A stretch of DNA of 64,000 nucleotides from Amblyomma americanum (lineage: Eukaryota; Arthropoda; Arachnida; Ixodida; Ixodidae). The position numbers and the translations under genes were made by a program. The DNA lies in assembly GCF_052857255.1 (NCBI RefSeq), contig NC_135497.1, positions 192,604,530 to 192,668,529 on the forward strand, given 5' to 3'. Position 1 is the first letter of the stretch. Each line of letters starts with the position of its first letter. A model generated the notes under the pieces. It was not told where the DNA came from. It searched no databases and saw only the letters and a list, made by a program, of their open reading frames with translations. Shown piece after piece: positions 57,705 to 64,000 of the stretch.

Positions 57705-58515
57705 CGTGAACGTTGTAAGTAAAGCGTGCATCGCTATGCCTGCCTTACTATGCAGCTCCTTACACCTCGGTGACGAATAAGCATGGAGAAAATTGAGCAT
57801 ACTTCCCGGACCCCTTGCCGTTGCAGCCTTTTTTTCCTTGCCCGAACAGAGACAGCAATTAGGGCTTTGGAGCCCCATTGATTCTTAGCAATTACCTCTG
57901 CCAGTAGCCTATGTTCGTGTGGTGTTTTGGTAGCACCTTTAAGGCTTGAATGCTGTCAGAATTGGAAACAACTGTCGTTGGCCTTCACTGGCACACGCTA
58001 GATCACGTGACATTGCCGCTTTTGCGCAACTTGTATGGAGGCTTTATGCAGATATAGGCAGATGATTGTTTCGTTCGCAAGCTTCAGAGGCGTCGTTTTA
58101 CTGGCTGAACAAGTGACCGTCGAGTCCTAACTTTCGGGCTGTAACATAACAACATCGGCAGTCGCATAGTTTACAGCTCTCCAGCGTGAAAGTTGCATGC
58201 GGCAGGAAGCACGTAGTGATGAGCCATGTTCTGCTGCTCTAAGGCTGCCCTTCAGCAAATGGAATCGGCTTAATCCCCGGTCGTCATGACCAGATCTCGT
58301 TAACAATTCACGCTGTCAAAGCATGAATTATTTTTGCCGTGGTGTACCTTAAGCTGCATAGAATACTTCATGCCTCTTTTACTGTCGTCTGCGCACCCGA
58401 GGCAGTTCCTCAGAACTACGATTCTTATACTTCTTATACTCAGTGGCCCAGTCCGGGATCCTTATTTTATTTATTTTTTCAGTCCCAGGATAGAAGTTGT
58501 CATCTGGCCTAATAA
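57705..58515. other. No gene seen
   Basis: Mixed-composition sequence with short frames only and no recognised repeat. Confidence 0.45.
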
Positions 58516-58519
58516 TTAA

Positions 58520-58738
58520 TTTTTTTAACGTGATAGCGTTAAGGGTCCCGTTCAGCGGAAAACTCGGCGTCGCCGTCGTCGGTGGCTGCGTGAGCGAAAA
58601 ATCCCCAGAGAAGCAGCCTAGGTGACAGGTGGGCCACCAAGGTCAGGTGACCTCGTGACGTCATCACCCTGCCATCCAAATTGTGAGCAAACTGCTCAAC
58701 GTGGCAGGTGGCAGTTAAATTAAAGGGCCACTGACGAG
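58520..58738 (+). mobile_element. MITE-like repeat, copy 1
   Basis: It runs from TTTTTAACGTGATAGCGTTA to GGCAGGTGGCAGTTAAATTA and includes GTGACGTCATCACCCTGCC and TTGTGAGCAAACTGC. A second copy lies inverted at 59785-59988 and a third at 63790-63900. It has no coding capacity, and I did not find convincing terminal inverted repeats. Confidence 0.6.
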
Positions 58739-58749
58739 AAATTGAAGTT

Positions 58750-59680
58750 CGCTTGTATAGATAGAGTACCAGCTCTTAACGACAAAAAGGCCACTCTTAT
58801 TGAAAACAAAGCTCTTGCAAAGCGGAAAAGGGCAAGAACCGAAAAACAGGTACCGCCGCTAGAGGCCCATCTCGCAAGTACAAGCGTGAAGACGAAATAG
58901 CCGAAAAGCCACCACGGACCTCTTAGGTTGGAAAGCCACTTGACAGCTTGGCGGCGCAGAGAGCCACTTAACAGCTGTTGACTATGTTAAATTCCTGAGT
59001 GACCATTTATACACTGTCAGAAAAAAATCCCCAATTGAGAGTAAATGTCTTGTTCTCTAGCTCATACAGGTGCGGAAGTTAATTTACTCCATGCATACAG
59101 AGTATTTTATTTGCTCCCCTACAGAAGGGAGGTATTTAGGAGCACAAGGGAGTCAAATTTTTACTACCCGCAGAAATGCCAACATAAACATGGCGCAATG
59201 TTTATGTATCCTCATTAGGTTCATTCTTAAAGCCGTGGCAGCGGCGGAAACAGACAGAGCTGCACGAGAATCCGGCAACCCATCTTGGGCAACTGCGTTG
59301 CTCTCGTGTGACCCGGCGTCACTGGTTCTTTTTGCCGCCTGCAAACGCGGCGGCGGAGTCGACTGAGGCGGCAGGAGTCGTTGCTTGTCGTCTGCTAGTG
59401 CTCTGCAAGCTCGTTTGGTTGCCTATTATTGTAGATGAAGCGATGCAACATTACAAGCTCTGTCAATAGTTGAAGCTGAAAAGGGACTTCACAGCAGTTC
59501 AATTGGTCATGCACCGCGCTATAGTTGAATAAAAACCAGAGCAGAATAAGTTGAAAATTAGATTGGACACTTAATTTCCGCCTCAAAGGTATATATTACG
59601 CGACAATGTTGATGAGTCAATGCCCATATACGCGGAATTGGTCTTTCTTAACATTCATAGATCGCTGGGAGTCCTCATAC
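58750..59680. other. No gene seen; GGAGTAAA-type motifs
   Basis: Noncoding. Contains GAGAGTAAATG (59037), AATTTACTCCATGC (59080) and GCTCCCCTACAGAAGGGAGG (59115), related to hairpin motifs at 60570-60650. Confidence 0.4.
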
Positions 59681-59682
59681 CC

Positions 59683-59780
59683 CTCCTGGCGCAGTGGTGC
59701 AGCGGTTAAGGGATGCGCCACTGCTCTGCGATGGCAGGTGATGCCGCCGGTGGGGCTTGTGCGACTCGGATCGCTCTTTC
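59683..59780 (+). mobile_element. tRNA-like SINE head, unassigned
   Basis: TCCTGGCGCAGTGGTGCAGC followed by GGTTAAGGGATGCGCC looks like a tRNA-derived head with an A box. The B box is poorly preserved. It directly abuts the inverted MITE-like copy. Confidence 0.35.
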
Positions 59781-59784
59781 CGAG

Positions 59785-59988
59785 CGACCAATAGTTAATT
59801 TAACTGCCACCTGCCACTGTGCGCAGTTCGCTCACTATCCGGTGGGCAGGCTGTGATGACGCCACAAGGTCACATGACCTAGGTGGTTCACCTAGGTTGG
59901 TTCTCCGGTGATTTTTCGCTCGCAACGCCGTTTACGACGGCGCCAAATTTTCTGCAGAACGGGAGCCTTAATGCTATCGAGTTAAAAG
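59785..59988 (-). mobile_element. MITE-like repeat, copy 2 (inverted)
   Basis: The reverse complement begins TTTTAACTCGATAGCATTAA and ends GGCAGGTGGCAGTTAAATTA, matching copy 1 along its full length with scattered substitutions. Confidence 0.6.
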
Positions 59989-59989
59989 G

Positions 59990-61230
59990 TGAGCATCAGC
60001 GGAGGTTACCTGGCATGACAGTGCTTGCTTTCATCTTCATGTCTTTAAAGCATTGGAGATACAATGAAGTATCATAAGCCCTCTCAAGATCGTTGCTTTG
60101 AAACTTCGTTCCATCGCAGTTCCCTGTCGATGCAGCACAATGATGAGCACAATATATTCCGTTGAAAAGCACCGCTCGAACAACACCGAAAAAAAAATCC
60201 GTGAGAAGCAGGCCTGAGCGAGAGATCTAGCGGGGTGGCGACGCGAACAAAGGAAGACACGGTGTCGTAGGAGCGCGCAGGAGGCTTCAGAGGAGCAGTT
60301 AAAAAGTAACTCAATGTGGCGTAAAACGGCGACAGTCCGACCTCTTGTAACCCGGCAGGTGCTTGTGAAGCAGCAGATGCGAGCCAGAGATGATGGTGAC
60401 CAAGTGGACGTCGCTCACCGCCATTAGCACACGACTCACCTGAAAGAGACGAGACGATAGGTGGGGTTGCGGACGGTGAAAATTGGTGCCTGTTTTTAAC
60501 TCTAATTCGGGCTTGGGGAGCACTGAGCCCAAGAAACTATTTCCAAGTGGGAGTTAAAAAGAGGAGATTCCTTCTTTATGCTCCATTGATCTGTGAAGGG
60601 AGTAAAAATAGCTAACTTACCTCATTTTTGCTCCATATAGATGGAGTAAATATTTACACGCATGAACTTTAAAGGGTGACGTATAACATTTAAACTACCC
60701 CTGGTGTTCTTGTTTACAGTGCAAGTGCTTATGCGCACCCTTACGTTTCTATGCATTGTGTGCCCCGTTCGAATTTCGCCCTTCTTTATTTTTCGCCCCT
60801 TTCCCTCCTTGCAGGCTGGCTAACCAGACTTCGACCTGGTGGCCTCTACTCATGGAACATCCCGATCCCAGAGCGACATAATTTCTTATGAGTATCCGAG
60901 CCCGTGACAAACTTGATCGATGATTTCCTGCCGTGCAGCGTCTGCGCTCAAGACGTCTTGACGCAACTATGGTCTGTCCTGTATGTTCGTGACCCGCTGA
61001 TAAATGCAGCTCAAGTATTTCACATTACGCGTTAATAAATTCAGTTCGAGGTTATCACAAACCATTATGCACAGAGCACCAAAGGAAAAAATCCCGCAAC
61101 GACCGGTCGAACCATGCATTTCCGCTTTTATTTTTTAAAGAGTGATCAGTGCGAAGAATTTCTAGCGGTACTTTAATAATCTCTAAACCAAAGTTTTGAA
61201 AGTCGAGCACACGACCACGGTTTTCTGTCT
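59990..61230. other. No gene seen; GGAGTAAA hairpins and one splice-like site
   Basis: On the minus strand GTCTCTTTCAGGTGAGTCGTG near 60430-60450 resembles both an acceptor and a donor, but no coding exon can be supported. Hairpin motifs TTTGCTCCATATAGATGGAG and TGCTCCATTGATCTGTGAAG lie at 60570-60650. Confidence 0.4.
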
Positions 61231-61237
61231 GATGCCA

Positions 61238-61830
61238 TTAAAGCACTCGGGCCGGTATTTTCTTCACAGCTGAAAGAAGCGTCGATGCGCTGAAAGCAGC
61301 CCCCTGCCTGCGCCGCCCTCTGCTGCGCACACAGCGGCTCCGCACGCAGTTCGAAGCCGTACCGGGACGCCGCTCACGAAGGTCAACCGAGAGGGTCGCA
61401 GAGGGAGGCTCGGCAAAGCGTAATTCATTGGGCGGCCCTTGGGATCGCGTGTTTCGGTCTGCGTCGACAACCATCAAGGGGGGGGGGGGGGGAAGACACC
61501 CACGCAACGCGGCACCTATAAACTCTTGCTGACGCGCGCAGCCGTTCTCTTCGGAGGGCGCCAAGAGCTGAACCCTTCGCCCAGCTCCGGCGCGTACCTT
61601 CGTGCCACGAAAGAAAAGCGGCTTGTTTTTCCGTGGCCACGGAGAGCAGGAGGCAGTGCTCGCTTGTACTGAGCCCGCGGTTTTCAGGTCGGTCGCGCTT
61701 GCGTCGCCCGATGGCAAATGCCAGCCGCCGGAGCTGGCCTTGGGGCCACGGGGCGTGGACGCGACCGATTCTCTTCGCCGCGACTCGCGTAGTAGGCGCG
61801 CTGCGCTGCTGAATCCAGTGGCCGACACCT
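61238..61830. other. GC-rich, CpG-rich block; coding status unknown
   Basis: A minus-strand frame of 196 codons (61238-61828) and overlapping frames on both strands lie here. The translated product (for example GRRVQLLAPSEENGCARQQE) matches nothing I know. A poly-G run at 61478-61492 would translate as part of a proline run (PPPPP). High GC alone can keep such frames open. It may be a CpG-rich promoter or exon of a host gene, or another repeat. Confidence 0.2.
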
Positions 61831-61839
61831 ATGGCGTTT

Positions 61840-63780
61840 GTTTTGTTTTTACGCTTTCTCTTTCGTTTTTTGTCTTCTCGTGGCAATTCCTTCTTCCAGC
61901 CGCTGTTCATGCCGTCTATAGATGCGAACGAAGCGTGAAACTAGTGCCGACAACGCTCGATTGAAGAGCATTGACGACGTTTTCCTCTTAACTCATTCTC
62001 TACGCCACGGCCTTCATTACGCCACGTCGCTAAATGAAAATCGTCCATCAAAAAGGAGCGCTTGATTTGCCGCTACACCGGGCGCGCAATGCAGCTTGCG
62101 AAGCCAACAAGAAAGCGCACCACTGACGCCGAAGGTATACAGTAAGGAGAAAAACTTTATGGGATGCGGATTCGGAAAAAAAATAGTTTATTTTTTATTG
62201 CTTCGCTAGCCAGTCATTTGATATTTGTTCCGGCGGATGAAGCATGCGTTTCCCCCCAACGCCTGTACATCTTTCATTGCCTTTCTTTGCGTGACCACGG
62301 TGAATTTTTTTTTCGCGAACTTGCATCCCGCAAACTTTTGTCCGCGACTGCACGCCGTGAATATTTACGGTTGTGTCAATGGCTGTACTGAGCTAATAGA
62401 CTGATTAAGCGTTTTCAAGGTTTCATATCAGCCTGATTTGAACGGTACGGTGAAGAAGGAATAACACTACGCGGGTATGGAGCGTCTAAGCCTTAGTCTT
62501 TAACTCGCGGGCATGCAGATCTTGTCACGTTCATGGTAAGAAAGATTGACAGCCCCTTGTGCACGCAGGAATGGTACCCTCTAGCAAGATCTTTACCTGC
62601 TCAGACTGTCGTAATTGTTCAGCGCGATTCCCAAACTCGACGACTCTCGCTTACATTGTGGATATGTCGTCGTTTGTCCGGCAGAAAATTACGCATTTAC
62701 TAAGGAGCAAATTGTCTTTAATTAAAATTTCCCCGCCGCTCAATTCACGCTTTGACGTCTGCACCAAAAAGACTCCCATGATCACCGCCTTGAAATTAAT
62801 GGCGGTGCAACCTACCTCCTCTGGGAAAGCCATTACCGAACCATGCATTGTCGACAGGCAGCTGCGAGTGTAAAAAAAGAAAAAAAAGGTGGCTTTTCCG
62901 AGATTCAGGCGATTGTTTGCGGCCCACAGTACCAAATATGCCCGCGCCGGTTACGAAGGAGGAGGGGAAGTTAACGGAAACGTAAATGCCTCCGAGACGC
63001 TCTCTCTGCGCTAAAAGGAAAGCCAAGGGCCTTCCCTTGAAGCCAAATGCGGTTACCGATAAGTATCTACAAATTGGAGGGTGGGGAAAAACGTGCGAGG
63101 AGGTGCTTGAGGCTATTTTGTCGCGAGCTCGTCCAGAGAACGCCGATGAGTGACGGTTTCGGTCACTCATTCAGGGAAATTTTTCTGCGGTGGAGGGAAA
63201 CGCGGACTGCGGAGACAAGCGATGGCGGACAGCCCACGAAGAAAAATGAGCCATTGTGTAAAGTGTTGCCCATGCGCGTCTTCTGAAAGCGCTAGCAAAG
63301 AAAAGACATTTTTTTTTTTGACGTCATTTTTCAAAGGATTGTTCACCGGCAGGTGCAGTGCACTTCGGACAATGTACACTTTGGCGAGGGTTTGAATGAG
63401 CTGTTTTTCATATTTCTTTATTTTTTTTCGTGATGACGGCTATCTTTTCTCCAAAGGGAAAGAAGGCAAGCTTTGGCTGTGGATTCAAAACGAAAAGTAA
63501 GTGAAAACTAGTAAAATGGTCAAAAAAATGCTGGACATTTAGGTAATTGAGCAGCCCATTCATGACTTACTTCCATGTCATGAATTCGCGCTACCACCGT
63601 TTGAGACTGGCCACATACGGCGTCAGTGAATGCACAGTGCGCCTCGTCGGCTGCTGTACAGAACCTCATGCCTTCACAGCAAGGAGTCGATGGCGGCTAA
63701 GAAGCTACTCTCGCAACAGAATTAGTGCGACAGCGTAGTCCACATTCCGAAAGAAAATGGCGGCGTGAATCAGTGAATTC
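61840..63780. other. No gene seen
   Basis: Mixed sequence with A/T homopolymers (for example 63309-63319). Frames are short and lack recognisable domains. Confidence 0.45.
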
Positions 63781-63789
63781 GCTGAGAGA

Positions 63790-63900
63790 GGTCCAGCGAC
63801 CTTGTGACGTCATCACAACCTCCCCCGTAAGGCCGGCGGAAACCGGCCCACCGGATTGTGAGCAAACTGCACCCAGTGGCAGGTGTAAATTAAATTCATG
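63790..63900 (+). mobile_element. MITE-like repeat, copy 3 (partial)
   Basis: CCAGCGACCTTGTGACGTCA, then GGATTGTGAGCAAACTGCAC and GTGGCAGGTGTAAATTAAAT, match the 3' half of copies 1 and 2. The 5' part is replaced by unrelated sequence. Confidence 0.5.
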
Positions 63901-64000
63901 ATCGGTAGAGAGAGGTTGCGTGCCCAGGTGACATTATCACAACCTGCTCATGGAAGAAAGGAGAAAGAAAAACAACAAAGAGACTACAGAAGAAGCAAAA

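Noticed and set aside
60311..60532. Coding exon next to a TTTCAGGTGAGT site on the minus strand
   Set aside because: The site is ambiguous as donor or acceptor, the frame is short, and neighbouring sequence looks like repeats.

Overview
The window looks like repeat-dense nuclear DNA of an ixodid (hard) tick. The main clue is a tRNA-derived SINE at 43.26-43.50 kb that I recognise as the tick Ruka type. Supporting clues are I-clade, CR1/L2-like and RTE-like LINEs, Penelope-like GIY-YIG remnants and several MITE-like families. I see no intact host gene, no bacterial-type operon, no rRNA gene and no CRISPR array. All recognisable coding sequence is decayed transposon sequence. The very long open frames lie inside GC-rich tandem arrays and are best explained by repeat periodicity.

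Layout. 1-4.86 kb: a decayed I-clade LINE on the minus strand (ORF1 with zinc knuckles, endonuclease, RT, RNase H, C-terminal Zn motif), split by an (AT)n run. 4.87-27.8 kb: three tandem copies (A, B, C) of an 8-kb-class macro-repeat. Each copy has an LTR-like TATA/poly(A) module, a moderate-GC leader, a cluster of CRE-like TGACGTCA octamers, and a GC-rich minisatellite of 216-bp units (copy C switches to 220-bp units). Copies A and B also have a matching AT-rich 3' segment that ends in a purine tract. 27.8-32.5 kb: no gene seen, with one weak solo-LTR candidate.

32.5-57.55 kb: a large inverted duplication. The arms (32.49-40.08 kb and 50.70-57.55 kb) carry, from outside in, a Penelope GIY-YIG remnant, a tRNA-derived SINE, degenerate repeats that share a core with the macro-repeat minisatellites, a 150-bp-period array, MITE-like sequence and an RTE fragment joined to an inverted RTE 3' end. 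The arms differ in length mainly by about five 150-bp units. The 10.6-kb spacer contains two TCTATAGA-rich palindromic arrays whose outer ends are inverted copies of ATCCCTTA..AAAAT (42.167 and 50.481 kb). This is a candidate foldback element, and it encloses a Ruka SINE and a second SINE split by a CR1/L2-like LINE.

57.55-64 kb: a hairpin minisatellite, three copies of a MITE-like family, GGAGTAAA hairpins, a tRNA-like SINE and a GC-rich block; no gene supported.

These pieces do not form a pathway. What links them is a GC-rich tandem-repeat superfamily (core near TGCTGGCACTGCTCCAGGG) found in all three macro-repeat copies and in both inverted arms. The macro-repeat, its minisatellite and the foldback candidate are the parts most likely to be undescribed.
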